Source: a virus. From it: a stretch of 64,000 nt of DNA. The notes below the pieces were generated by a model. That model worked only from the letters and a program-made list of their open reading frames with translations, made no database searches and was not told the DNA's origin. Positions 18,822 to 27,865 of the stretch are shown one piece after another. A program made the translations under genes and the position numbers. The DNA is taken from positions 1-64,000 of the IMG/VR virus record IMGVR_UViG_3300030508_000015; one strand, written 5' to 3'. Numbering within the stretch: the stretch's first letter is position 1; every line of letters begins with the position of its first letter.

Positions 18822-19340
18822 TTAACAGTTTGAAATAAATACTGGTGATGGCAAAGTATGATCTACAATCTCGAATTGCAGGTTATACTCTACAAAGTTT
18901 ATGGCTGAAGACTCGGATGAAGCCTTAAAAGAGAAACTGGATAATACACACCAGAATGTAGTATTTCCAAAGGTTATCTGTTGTGACTTGCCTCTTAATT
19001 GATTTCCTATTACATTCATTAACTGATCTACTCCAGGATAGTTTGTAGGTCCATTATAACTGAATTGTGAAGAAGAAGTTAAACAGGAACCAGCAATTAA
19101 CCCACTAATAGACAAACTACCCAATCCTTTACCGAAATAAAAGAAGGTAACCAAATCATTGAAGGTTAAAAAGTATTGTACCGTATCTTTATTCTGAATG
19201 CTTACTTCACAAACTATTAACATAGCATCTGGATTAATAAGATTGGTGAGAAATGGTATATGAACAGAGTTATTTACAGTTATTCCTCCTTGAAAGACAC
19301 TGTTACCATTATCAGGGATTGTATAAAATATAGCAGCCAT
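18822..19340 (-). CDS. Hypothetical tail-tip / baseplate protein, 172 aa
   Basis: Beta-rich protein starting MAAIFYTIPDNGNSVFQGG with a hydrophobic GKGLGSLSISGLIAGSC centre and C-terminal VEYNLQFEIVDH. The C-terminal strand pattern resembles tube-like or LysM-less tail-tip proteins that cap the tube below the tape measure. Inferred from position; no named family. Confidence 0.5.
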   Translation of the reverse strand: MAAIFYTIPDNGNSVFQGGITVNNSVHIPFLTNLINPDAMLIVCEVSIQNKDTVQYFLTFNDLVTFFYFGKGLGSLSISGLIAGSCLTSSSQFSYNGPTNYPGVDQLMNVIGNQLRGKSQQITFGNTTFWCVLSSFSFKASSESSAINFVEYNLQFEIVDHTLPSPVFISNC

Positions 19341-19347
19341 ATTACGT

Positions 19348-22056
19348 TTACATGTTGGTTAAGGTACTGTTTATTTGTTGTAATTGCGTGACTAAACTAG
19401 CAATACCATTTTTTATACCATCCATATCACTTGCTTGTTTCACAGCACTATCCTTAATTGCCTGACTATCTGCATCAGCTTGGGTCTTTTCTCCTACTAA
19501 TCCTGTTACAGTAGAATTAGAACCAGCTATGGCTTGTACGGTTTCAGCAGCTTTTTTAGCCGCATCTTCTGAATCAAATTCTTTCCCCCAATCTTTACCT
19601 ATGCCCAAGCCAAACTTTAATGTGTCTCCAGTTAATACATATTTACCATTTTTATTTTTTTCATAACCCATTCCAGCCTCACTCTGTATACCATTTAATA
19701 CATCCCAAGCATTACTACCAAGGCTACTAATAGCCTTACCTAACTGACCACCTTCCCCACCACCTTTTTGAAGGTCTGAAGCCCAACCCATCAACATATC
19801 ATTGAAACCTTTATTCCTTTGAGCTGTATTCCCTAACGCATCTACCGTAGCTCCAACTAAAGGTTGTTTTAAGAAATCAGCAATACTACCTTGAGAAAAA
19901 TCTCCAACATAACCTGATAACGTTCCACCATTAACCATATGTTGGGTAGCGGTGAATAATTGCTGAGCTGAAGCTGAATCCATATTAGCAGGATTAGCTA
20001 CTAGTTTTTTCAATGCATCAGCACTTGGCCCAGCCTTTAATATGTCTTGTATAGCACTGGATTTTATTCCAAATTTCTGAGCTAAAGCTGCAAAAGTAGC
20101 TACATTTTTAGCAGCTGGTCCTTTAGCTCCAGATACAAGCATTAAATTCTCTATAGAATTAGCACCTGTTAACTTCTGTATCTGGTCTACATTTTTCATT
20201 ATACCAGCAGTTACAGTATTATCTTTTGAGAATCCCAAACTTTCAAACATGGATGAAATACCCTTATCTTTCAAATCACCACTAAACAAAGACTGAATCA
20301 TTCTTTGCATAGTAGGGGCATTCATTTTACCCATATGATAAGATACAGTTTTATCTAATAATATAGTAGATTGTACTCTATTTCTTAACAATGCATCTTG
20401 TTTAGCAAATGTACTATTATTAGCTACCGCATAATCATAAAGATACCCTTTAGATAAAGCATCTTCCCAAGCCGGTCCAAATTCCCCTTGATTTAATCTT
20501 CTATCAGTTAACAATTGCTTAAAATTACCACTTCTAATCAAACCAGCAGCATATTTACCATAACTATTATTACCATAGAATAAGTTTATACCTTGTAGTA
20601 AACCTTGTACTTGAGCTTGTCCACCAGCTTTTAATATTTCCGGAGCATCTTGAAAACCATATCTAGTAGCAGCAGGATTGTATTGGGTATATCTCTGCAT
20701 ATCCACAGCATTTACACCAGTTGCTCTAGCTATACTTTCTTGAAATGCCTGCCAACCACCAGCAGTCTTATTACCAGATACGGCATAATTTCTTATTGCT
20801 TGTTGCACAGTTCCATTACCTTGAAAGTAAGTGTGCATAGCGGCTAATTGAGTAGATATACCTTGTCCAGCACTACTTAAATTCCCCTCAATAGTACTTC
20901 TAAACATATTAGCAGTACCACCTAAATAACGAACATCTTGCCCAGTCATACCAGAAGCCATCACCATAGTCCTTAAAGCTGCCTCACTAGCCATGGGTCC
21001 TAATTCAGCACCACCTAAATGAGATAATAGAGGATTACTTCCTGCTACTCCTTGTGCCTGACCTATAACATTCAGCATAGTATCGTAACTAATACCAGTT
21101 ACTCTAGCAGTGGCTTTTAAAGTACGTAGATTATTCTCTAATGCTGTCTGACCAGCTGTAGTATTGAGATTGTAATTACTGTATCCTACAAATGAGCTTA
21201 ATCTATCTGCTAATTGCTTGCCACTTAAGTCATTACCAAAAGCAGATCTAGCAGCATCTAATAACTTGGGTATTCCGGCATTATTACTCCCACCAAATTG
21301 TTCACTTATCTTTATTAAATCAGTAAATCCCTTTCCACCTACCAGACCATTTCTAATCATCTCATCTCTAGCACCCATCAAATTCTCATAACTAAAGCCC
21401 AAAGTATTAGTATAATTTACACCTCTAGTAATCTTAAAAGAATCTTCCGTACCTTTAGATATGCCAGCTTTAGCACCCTTCTCCACAGCATCAGTAATTT
21501 GCTTAAGGCTGTCTGGGGCTAGTTTAATACCAGTATTCTGTTGATTATAGAAGTACTTCTCAAAAGCGTCTGCAGCCCCTCTAAGCTCTCCAATACTAGT
21601 ACCAGTGACTTTACCTAACCCTGCAGCTCCAATGCCTTGTAGGTTAGCGAAAGCGGCCATTTGAGCTTGTATAGGGTTACCTCCTAAGAAAGGCTTCATT
21701 AAAGTAGCAGCAATACCATCTGGATTGCTCATCATACTAGTAGCTACCGTACTTAGTAGACTATTTTGATTTAAACCGCCTAAATTCTGAAATGGCCTCC
21801 AACTAGCAACAGTATTTCTAGCTATCTGCATCATCTGAATACTCTGCTGCCTTTGAGCCATAGCATCATATATACCTTCAGGAGTACCCGGAGAAGGTAT
21901 AGGAGCCATCATATTACCCATTAAGGCTGTAAGCAAGCTACCACTACCAAAAGATAGTCTATCTCCGTAACCTGCCCCAGTAGAATAGGAATGAAGCCCT
22001 GCAAATTGAGCTAGACTTGCAGGTTGTTCACCAGGTAAATATATAAAATGTCCCAT
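19348..22056 (-). CDS. Tail tape-measure protein, 902 aa
   Basis: A long Ala/Gly/Gln-rich, mainly helical protein directly after the tail-chaperone pair, the canonical tape-measure position. It contains hydrophobic helices (GIGAAGLGKVTGTSIGELRG; AVANNSTFAKQ) and a helical C-terminus ending QLQQINSTLTNM. By the rough rule of 1.5 angstrom per residue it predicts a tail of about 135 nm. No lysozyme or peptidase motif was seen inside. Its start overlaps the chaperone stop by 1 nt. Confidence 0.8.
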   Translation of the reverse strand: MGHFIYLPGEQPASLAQFAGLHSYSTGAGYGDRLSFGSGSLLTALMGNMMAPIPSPGTPEGIYDAMAQRQQSIQMMQIARNTVASWRPFQNLGGLNQNSLLSTVATSMMSNPDGIAATLMKPFLGGNPIQAQMAAFANLQGIGAAGLGKVTGTSIGELRGAADAFEKYFYNQQNTGIKLAPDSLKQITDAVEKGAKAGISKGTEDSFKITRGVNYTNTLGFSYENLMGARDEMIRNGLVGGKGFTDLIKISEQFGGSNNAGIPKLLDAARSAFGNDLSGKQLADRLSSFVGYSNYNLNTTAGQTALENNLRTLKATARVTGISYDTMLNVIGQAQGVAGSNPLLSHLGGAELGPMASEAALRTMVMASGMTGQDVRYLGGTANMFRSTIEGNLSSAGQGISTQLAAMHTYFQGNGTVQQAIRNYAVSGNKTAGGWQAFQESIARATGVNAVDMQRYTQYNPAATRYGFQDAPEILKAGGQAQVQGLLQGINLFYGNNSYGKYAAGLIRSGNFKQLLTDRRLNQGEFGPAWEDALSKGYLYDYAVANNSTFAKQDALLRNRVQSTILLDKTVSYHMGKMNAPTMQRMIQSLFSGDLKDKGISSMFESLGFSKDNTVTAGIMKNVDQIQKLTGANSIENLMLVSGAKGPAAKNVATFAALAQKFGIKSSAIQDILKAGPSADALKKLVANPANMDSASAQQLFTATQHMVNGGTLSGYVGDFSQGSIADFLKQPLVGATVDALGNTAQRNKGFNDMLMGWASDLQKGGGEGGQLGKAISSLGSNAWDVLNGIQSEAGMGYEKNKNGKYVLTGDTLKFGLGIGKDWGKEFDSEDAAKKAAETVQAIAGSNSTVTGLVGEKTQADADSQAIKDSAVKQASDMDGIKNGIASLVTQLQQINSTLTNM

Positions 22057-22454
22057 TAAGGTTTAGGAGGTTTCTTTGTTAACTTCTTATTAGTTACTGC
22101 TTTAGGTTGCTGCATTAACTTCTTCATAGCTGCCAAGTTATCTTTGATTGCTTTAATTTCAGTCTTAGGTATATCCTTAATATTAGCCAATTTTTTGTTG
22201 TTGGGCAAAACTATTCCACAATAAGCTTCATACTTATCAAACACATTCTTAGCTATATCTTTGGATTTACCTGAAAGAGGGAGAAGACTAGACAACATTA
22301 ATGCCTGAACCTTTAACAATTCAGCCACTACTTGATTTTCTAGATAATTTACTAGGTAATCCTCCCTAAGCCGGCTAAACGGCATGGGATATTCAAAACT
22401 AGTCAAGCCGCCAACATACCCTCTAGTTATAGCTATGGCGCGACGGCTATTTAA
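22056..22454 (-). CDS. Tail assembly chaperone, frameshift extension (T part)
   Basis: A -1 frame open from 22454 with no stop until 22056, giving 132 residues after slippage. The apparent TTG start at 22406 is therefore not needed, although it remains possible. The sequence includes RLREDYLVNYLENQVVAELL and ends in a Lys/Pro-rich tail (KLTKKPPKP). With the upstream 166-aa frame it forms a 298-residue G-T-type fusion, as in lambda gpG-GT and many contractile-tail phages. The T part recruits tail-tube subunits to tape-measure protein in those systems; here that is inferred. Confidence 0.75.
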   Translation of the reverse strand, partial: LNSRRAIAITRGYVGGLTSFEYPMPFSRLREDYLVNYLENQVVAELLKVQALMLSSLLPLSGKSKDIAKNVFDKYEAYCGIVLPNNKKLANIKDIPKTEIKAIKDNLAAMKKLMQQPKAVTNKKLTKKPPKP

Positions 22455-22460
22455 AAATTT
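22406..22460 (-). promoter_or_regulatory. Programmed -1 frameshift signal: A-AAT-TTT heptamer plus stem
   Basis: In transcript sense the heptamer AAATTTT lies at 22460-22454 in the X-XXY-YYZ frame, directly before the TAA stop. Five bases later an 8-bp stem forms: AGCCGTCG (22448-22441) with TGGCGGCT (22413-22406), two G-T pairs, 27-nt loop. Its G+C-rich arms stand out in this AT-rich region. Spacing and geometry fit -1 frameshift stimulators. Confidence 0.75.
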
Positions 22461-22951
22461 TCTTTGAAACTTTCCTCAGTCAATGCCCTGACTTTCTTCT
22501 CAAAGCTCTGGAAAGCTGCTGTTATACCACTAATTTTGAAAGTAGGCCAGTTATCCATTATCTTGAGTTTTTCAATCAAATAAGTTGTGCCAGTTTTAAG
22601 GTCAGTTGGATTGCTGGTTTCATTTATACCAGCGTTAAATGGCTTTTTATCTAATTCTATTAAACTAGCTGCTATTCTATATTGAATAACTTTAATAAGG
22701 TAAGCATCATTATCCTTGGCTGTACCATTTTCTTTGTCTAGTTGCATTTGTAGCATGACTAGATTGCTTTCAGCCATATTCAATGTCTTAAACTTGGCTG
22801 TTAGTTTTCCATTAAAAAGAGTTTCCTCTGCTACATAAGGTTTATCTGCTAAGAAAGCTTTAAAGAATTGCTCCTTCTCCGCTTCAGTTAACTTCTCTTT
22901 TACTTCTTTTAATTGATCTGTCTGTGTATTAGGTAATATTAGGTCTTCCAT
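22451..22951 (-). CDS. Tail assembly chaperone, short form (G part), 166 aa
   Basis: Acidic helical protein (DQLKEVKEKLTEAEKEQFF) directly before the tape-measure locus. It ends ESFKENF at a slippery AAATTTT; slippage by -1 continues into the next frame. Size and placement match the G component of tail chaperones. It starts 2 nt after the spike gene stop. Confidence 0.75.
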   Translation of the reverse strand: MEDLILPNTQTDQLKEVKEKLTEAEKEQFFKAFLADKPYVAEETLFNGKLTAKFKTLNMAESNLVMLQMQLDKENGTAKDNDAYLIKVIQYRIAASLIELDKKPFNAGINETSNPTDLKTGTTYLIEKLKIMDNWPTFKISGITAAFQSFEKKVRALTEESFKENF

Positions 22952-22953
22952 AT

Positions 22954-25296
22954 TTAAAATGATTTATAATCTGTGAATATATTTTTAACGGCGAAAGGTT
23001 GTTCTTGGGAGATTAATCCCACTGCTTTGTTTGCTAGATCGGTATTTGATATATTACTTAAAGGTATGGTGATATAGGTTTGAGCATTATCATTACCTGG
23101 ATAAGGATAAGTATTATTTACCGGGGTTTCAATCCAATTATTTAAGTTTTCATTTAACAAGGCATCAATTTGCTGGGATACGGTTTGAGGAATAACATCA
23201 GAAGCTTCCAACTCATAATAACTGCTAGGTAGAAATTGAAATTTGATAGTATTGTATTGTGTAGGAGTGCTAAATACATCTAGTAGTTTAGCTGTGTTTG
23301 TAGCCTCTAATTGAGTTACCACTGCTTGTACCTGGGTTATGAACTTGTTAGATTGAGGTAATAATCCTTCTACTGGAATTTCTCCACCACCAAAGTTAGC
23401 TGCCCCAAAGTATTGTCCTTTAATACCAACTAAACTTTGAGACAATCCTATCATTACATTTGACCCATTACTAAAGCTTATTATTTCCTGGTCTGCAAAT
23501 ACACCAGTTACATTACTAGATAGATATAAGCTTTGATCACTTAATAGTAGTAGATCATTGGTAGTTTGAATAATTGCGTCCGGAGAAGTAGCTATGAGTG
23601 AATTGCTGGCATTTAATCCTATTTGACTAGCGTTAGCACTTATTGATGAATTGGGAGCATTTATTACAATACCAGATACACTAGATATTACAGTTGAGTT
23701 AGGATAAGTAGATACATTGTTGGTAAAGTCCTGACCATCTGTATGTAATACTATCCCGCCTTGGCTACTATATAGATATTGTGCCAAGTTTGTCTTTACT
23801 CTCATACCACCAGAAGTACTGCTTAAATCTATATCTTGTTGAGCTGCAATACTTATATTACCACCAACCTTACCTATAATATTTCGATTAGGTTGAACTA
23901 TTAAATCCTTGGCTGGTTGAATATAGATGTTGCCACCTTCCATATTAATAGCACTACCCCAACTATCAGAAAGACTTATTCCACCATTCTTCATTAAAGC
24001 TATGCAACTCTTATTCTTTTTAAAACTAGAACCAGTTAATGGATCTACAAAGGTGATATTATTTAACTCTGTCTCTTTAGTAATATCATCATTAACATAG
24101 AAATCCTTGGTCTGGGCTTTAAAATTAGCATAACCTATCTCTTCATTGATATAAGCTAGATAATCTTTCAGCTGTAGATAATAAAGAAAAGCTGTGTCAT
24201 TGTAATTTGCATCTAGTGCAGTATAAGTATCAGTAAATGTATAATCTTCGGTAGTAGGATAATCTAATAGATCACCAGCATCACCAGTAGGGTCTTCTGG
24301 AGTTCTAATTCTATGTGGTACTCTAATCCAATCAGTTTTCTCCAAATATATACCATTGGCACTTCTAAGAATGAGTGTACCGTCTAATCCTGCTTTAACT
24401 TGTAGCAAACCGGTATCTGGTGTTTTAGGTACAGTTCCGTCCAAAGTGTGAGGTATATTAGCAGGTTTAACTATTAAAAAGTTCACAAATTGCCCTAATT
24501 TACCTACAAATACTTTCATTCTTTCCAACATATTTAATTGGTCAGAAGATAATTTATAGAATCTTGATAAATTAGATTCGGTTTGTGGATCGGTAGGTGA
24601 TATAGCAGGATTGACGGAATTCCCCATACTTTCATCTGGATCATGAGTAGCGCCAATTTCAAGATGGATTCCTTGTCCATCATGAAATACTCTTAACTCA
24701 CCCAAAGCTGTATAATGTTGAAAGTTATGACTAATAATTCTAACCAAATCATCCAGAAAGTGACATTGAATTTGTGATAGTTCAGAAGCTTTGAGATTAG
24801 CAAATAACTTAAATAAACCCATCATTACACCAAATTCATTGGCAATAACTTTCTCACCCTGCACAGTATCAGTAGGTAGATTATTATTTAATACTGCACC
24901 TTTAGTTATATGAGAGGCATAACCAGTTTTATGAACTGAATCATGTACCGGCTCCCTACTAGCCAGGATTGCTTTATTAGCTAAAACTGAGGAAGCTAAA
25001 ACACCATTGGATTCAGGACTAGGAATAGTGCCAATTAATATTGTACTATCACCACTTCTACCTTGACACAATACTCTAGAACCAACTCCAGGTAAGATAG
25101 TTTCATTAAATCCCATAGCTGCACTGTAAGTAGCACAAAGGGGATGTGCTTGATAAGTCATAAATCCAGACTCACCATCAGGAGAGACAATTATACAATG
25201 AGTAGCCGGATCACAACTAACTACAGTGGCATTAAAAATATCACTATTAAGATAGGGGGCGAAATTTTTACTCAGTTCTTGTTGACTTAGAGACAT
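22954..25296 (-). CDS. Central tail spike / gp5-like protein, 780 aa
   Basis: The N-terminal domain (residues about 20-110) has an OB-fold pattern: DIFNATVVSCDPATHCIIV, GVGSRVLCQGRSGDSTILIG. The middle is helical. Residues about 440-620 carry strand-turn repeats such as GNISIAAQQDIDLSS, GGMRVKT and ADQEII, like the triple-stranded beta-helix of T4 gp5 / VgrG / gpV spikes. It probably forms the membrane-piercing spike. No lysozyme insert was recognised. Its position between tube and chaperone genes, far from the hub, is unusual. A terminator-like hairpin lies just upstream. Confidence 0.7.
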   Translation of the reverse strand: MSLSQQELSKNFAPYLNSDIFNATVVSCDPATHCIIVSPDGESGFMTYQAHPLCATYSAAMGFNETILPGVGSRVLCQGRSGDSTILIGTIPSPESNGVLASSVLANKAILASREPVHDSVHKTGYASHITKGAVLNNNLPTDTVQGEKVIANEFGVMMGLFKLFANLKASELSQIQCHFLDDLVRIISHNFQHYTALGELRVFHDGQGIHLEIGATHDPDESMGNSVNPAISPTDPQTESNLSRFYKLSSDQLNMLERMKVFVGKLGQFVNFLIVKPANIPHTLDGTVPKTPDTGLLQVKAGLDGTLILRSANGIYLEKTDWIRVPHRIRTPEDPTGDAGDLLDYPTTEDYTFTDTYTALDANYNDTAFLYYLQLKDYLAYINEEIGYANFKAQTKDFYVNDDITKETELNNITFVDPLTGSSFKKNKSCIALMKNGGISLSDSWGSAINMEGGNIYIQPAKDLIVQPNRNIIGKVGGNISIAAQQDIDLSSTSGGMRVKTNLAQYLYSSQGGIVLHTDGQDFTNNVSTYPNSTVISSVSGIVINAPNSSISANASQIGLNASNSLIATSPDAIIQTTNDLLLLSDQSLYLSSNVTGVFADQEIISFSNGSNVMIGLSQSLVGIKGQYFGAANFGGGEIPVEGLLPQSNKFITQVQAVVTQLEATNTAKLLDVFSTPTQYNTIKFQFLPSSYYELEASDVIPQTVSQQIDALLNENLNNWIETPVNNTYPYPGNDNAQTYITIPLSNISNTDLANKAVGLISQEQPFAVKNIFTDYKSF

Positions 25297-25305
25297 AAAT
25301 GATAA

Positions 25306-25345
25306 AACCTAGTTTAGCTATTAAAGGATAAAGCCAAACTAGGTT
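25306..25345 (-). terminator. Rho-independent-type terminator after the tube gene
   Basis: Arms AACCTAGTTT (25306-25315) and AAACTAGGTT (25336-25345) pair over 10 bp, with two more G-C pairs inside. In transcript sense the stem is followed by TTATC. It would reduce read-through from the abundant sheath/tube transcript into the spike gene. Confidence 0.7.
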
Positions 25346-25364
25346 GTTGTCAAATTTCTTATTA

Positions 25365-25901
25365 TTAGCTAGGACCAGTAGGAGGAAAGTTAGGATCTTG
25401 GGAAACATTAATAGGAGACCAGCCAGATGTAAGTAGTTGCAAGAATTCAATAGTAATATTATCAACTACTTGTAGGTCATCAGCGTTACCTTGGAATGAG
25501 TAAGCAGTGACGTAACAACCAGCTAATTGAAAAGCACCAGTAGAAGTAGAACAATCAGTAGCATTTGCACCACTAAGATTAATATGAATGGTTGCTGGGT
25601 TTAAACAGACATTCCAACCTAGCAATGTAGTAAAAATATCTTGCTGAGTACCAACAAATAAACGGCCAATCGTCATGGTACCTATAGGACGACCTGGAAT
25701 TATAACTGCTTGATTCTGTTGGCTAGAAAGTGTGTATCTACGAGACACTGATTGCTGATATTGAAGCTGCACATTAGTAGCTTGATAAATATCATCAAAA
25801 CTACCATCCACACCTTCCCATTGTATATAAATCTGGTCAGCTGTAATTGGATGGGTGATTCCAAATTGTGGCTTGCCAAAGATGTCTTGGTTTGTTGCCA
25901 T
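25365..25901 (-). CDS. Tail tube protein, 178 aa
   Basis: Size and placement after the sheath fit a gp19-like tube. Features: GTMTIGRLFVGTQQDIF and AGCYVTAYSFQGNADDLQVV, then VDNITIEFLQL, the alternating strand pattern closing the tube barrel. An AGGA ribosome-binding site lies upstream of ATG 25901, and a strong terminator follows the gene, consistent with high expression. Tube subunits stack as hexamers around the tape-measure protein. Confidence 0.75.
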   Translation of the reverse strand: MATNQDIFGKPQFGITHPITADQIYIQWEGVDGSFDDIYQATNVQLQYQQSVSRRYTLSSQQNQAVIIPGRPIGTMTIGRLFVGTQQDIFTTLLGWNVCLNPATIHINLSGANATDCSTSTGAFQLAGCYVTAYSFQGNADDLQVVDNITIEFLQLLTSGWSPINVSQDPNFPPTGPS

Positions 25902-25926
25902 ATATTATTATCCTGTAAATATTTTG

Positions 25927-26127
25927 TTAAATTAAGCCTAAATCAGCTGCTACTTCACTAAAATTCTTATCTTCACCTTTAGTAAATCTTATCCAACCTT
26001 TACCAGTATCTTGAATTTTATAGATTACGTTTGGTCTGCCTTCGTCATCAGCTATCAATAATGCTGTGGCCTCAGTTGTATCTAGTAATACTGGGTTTTT
26101 AAGCCCACCTGCTACTAAAATTCTCAT
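25927..26127 (-). CDS. Small protein between sheath and tube, 66 aa
   Basis: Starts by overlapping the sheath stop by one base. MRILVAGGLKNPVLLDTTEA, then a charged C-terminus (GWIRFTKGEDKNFSEVAADL). It looks like a compact beta/alpha protein. No family recognised. Location suggests a role in sheath or tube assembly. Confidence 0.55.
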   Translation of the reverse strand: MRILVAGGLKNPVLLDTTEATALLIADDEGRPNVIYKIQDTGKGWIRFTKGEDKNFSEVAADLGLI

Positions 26128-27785
26128 TAAACACTCAGAGACAAGGTGATAAAGTTCATTGGGTATGGAACCTGCAATGTAACTACAATATCAATCTGGT
26201 CTAGATAAGTTGGGTCTTGCTGAATACTATTAATAGTATATCCGATTAATTGATTACCAGCTCTTTCAGTAAAGGTTTCCAACATGTAAAATTGCAATAC
26301 TGAATTGATAGCAGCTTTAACTCCAAGAACCGTAGCTGGTGTAATGTTGTAAATACCTATGAATGGAGTTAGAGCAGCTTGTAGTGCATAGCTAATACTA
26401 TCTACGTTAGCTGTAATACTATCTTCTGAGAAATTAAGATTAGTATTATCACCAGTTAATTGCTGTCTAGTATAGGCTGTAGCACCTTTACCTACCTGTG
26501 TTACAATCCAGACACCAGCCGCAGCTAATTGATTGAGTTGTGTATCAGTAAAAGTAGACAAAGGTTTATCTAGATAGTAAGGTCCAAGAACCTGAGTATT
26601 GGTTAAACTCTGATTAGGAGCAGCACCAGACCTCGTAGCAGCTAATGAAGCAGCTAAGTAATATCCAGAAACATTAGTACTAGGTCCAATATAATAAGTA
26701 TCAGGGAAAACATAGTGTATTCTACGAGGACCAGTATTAATGTTAATATTCTCAGCTAATCCGTCTGGAAGAGCTGCAATATATGCATTAATTTGTGTTT
26801 GTAAACTACCAATACCAGAAAGTGAGGGAGACAACCAACAAGTACGCCATTTAGCATTGGCTGGTGTACTCATAGAGTTTATATGACTAATAACGGCAGC
26901 ACTGATTCCAGAAATAGTTGCATCATTAGTTAACGGTACAATACCATAGTAATTATTTGATTTAGCAGCCAAGGCTAAAATAGCATTGTAGCCAGCCAAG
27001 TTATTAGTAGGAACTGCACCATAATAAACAGTATTGTTATTACTATTTAATACTGCACAATAAAGACCATAAGCTAAAGGATTTGCACTAGGATTAGCAG
27101 TAGGATTACCAAACAAATTTTCGATATCTGTTATTGTGTTGACCGAGCCAATAGCAGAACTATAAGCAGTATTAAGAACAGGTGAAGAACTTATAGTAAC
27201 AGTGCCAGGAACTGCATTTACACCACTACCATTAGAATCAGTAACCACCAGAACTGGTGTAAGATAACTATTACCACCATTTACAACAGTATAACTAGTA
27301 ATAGCACCAGTAGATAGAGTTGCAGCACCAGGAACAGCGTTATGCCCAGTAGAATCTCCAGGAGCATTAGTTACTGTGATAACTGGAGAAGTATAATTAA
27401 ATCCACCAGAAACTACAGTATATGAACCAACTGCATTACCACTTAAATTTGATGTGATTACTGCACCATAACCAGTAGGATCAGCAATTGAAACTATAGG
27501 TGGAAGAGTATACAAAGAACCAGCAGTACCCAGAGCTACAGCAGTAATTGCACCTACTGGAACACAATTAGCTGTAATAATTGCACCAGCACCAGAACCG
27601 GTTGAATCAGTTACTGCAACTACTGGGGCTGTGTAACCAGTACCAGCAGTACCCAGAGCTACAGCAGTAATAGAATTATTAGTGTAAGCGGGACCAATTA
27701 TCAAGGCAGAAAGTGGGCTTACTACAGAAGTTGGCGTATTAGTAAATTGCTGACTAATCTGTAGTTGGGGGACTGTATATGCCAT
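26127..27785 (-). CDS. Tail sheath protein, 552 aa, with inserted beta repeats
   Basis: Start MAYTVPQLQISQQFTNTP and end YPMNFITLSLSV fit the ends of contractile sheath proteins. The C-terminal half contains AAGVWIVTQVGKGATAYTRQ and QLIGYTINSIQQDPTYLDQI, which match the conserved sheath core. Residues 39-200 are four repeats of about 41 residues (ITAVALGTAGTGYTAP-type). They are inserted after the first sheath strands, probably as a surface domain. It has its own promoter (27830-27858). Sheath contraction drives the tube into the cell. Confidence 0.8.
   Translation of the reverse strand: MAYTVPQLQISQQFTNTPTSVVSPLSALIIGPAYTNNSITAVALGTAGTGYTAPVVAVTDSTGSGAGAIITANCVPVGAITAVALGTAGSLYTLPPIVSIADPTGYGAVITSNLSGNAVGSYTVVSGGFNYTSPVITVTNAPGDSTGHNAVPGAATLSTGAITSYTVVNGGNSYLTPVLVVTDSNGSGVNAVPGTVTISSSPVLNTAYSSAIGSVNTITDIENLFGNPTANPSANPLAYGLYCAVLNSNNNTVYYGAVPTNNLAGYNAILALAAKSNNYYGIVPLTNDATISGISAAVISHINSMSTPANAKWRTCWLSPSLSGIGSLQTQINAYIAALPDGLAENININTGPRRIHYVFPDTYYIGPSTNVSGYYLAASLAATRSGAAPNQSLTNTQVLGPYYLDKPLSTFTDTQLNQLAAAGVWIVTQVGKGATAYTRQQLTGDNTNLNFSEDSITANVDSISYALQAALTPFIGIYNITPATVLGVKAAINSVLQFYMLETFTERAGNQLIGYTINSIQQDPTYLDQIDIVVTLQVPYPMNFITLSLSV
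27519..27671 (-). repeat. Two identical 30-bp direct repeats in the sheath gene
   Basis: The string at 27519-27548 recurs exactly at 27642-27671, 123 bp (41 codons) apart. It encodes the AITAVALGTAG element of the first two sheath repeats. Such identity indicates recent duplication or gene conversion of the repeat unit. Confidence 0.8.
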
Positions 27786-27829
27786 AAAATTATTTATCTC
27801 TTGTTAGATTACTTAAATGTCTTACTATA

Positions 27830-27858
27830 ATATTATCTTGTTATACTGGCTTAGGCAA
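27830..27858 (-). promoter_or_regulatory. Promoter for sheath-tube genes
   Basis: Minus strand TTGCCT (27858-27853), 17-nt spacer, TAATAT (27835-27830), in an 80-nt gap upstream of the sheath gene. The leader is about 40 nt. Confidence 0.45.
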
Positions 27859-27865
27859 CTACTTT

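Noticed and set aside
25353-25358. TTGACA-like sequence beside the tube terminator as a promoter for the spike gene
   Set aside because: The matching -10 falls inside the terminator stem, so a functional promoter there is unlikely.
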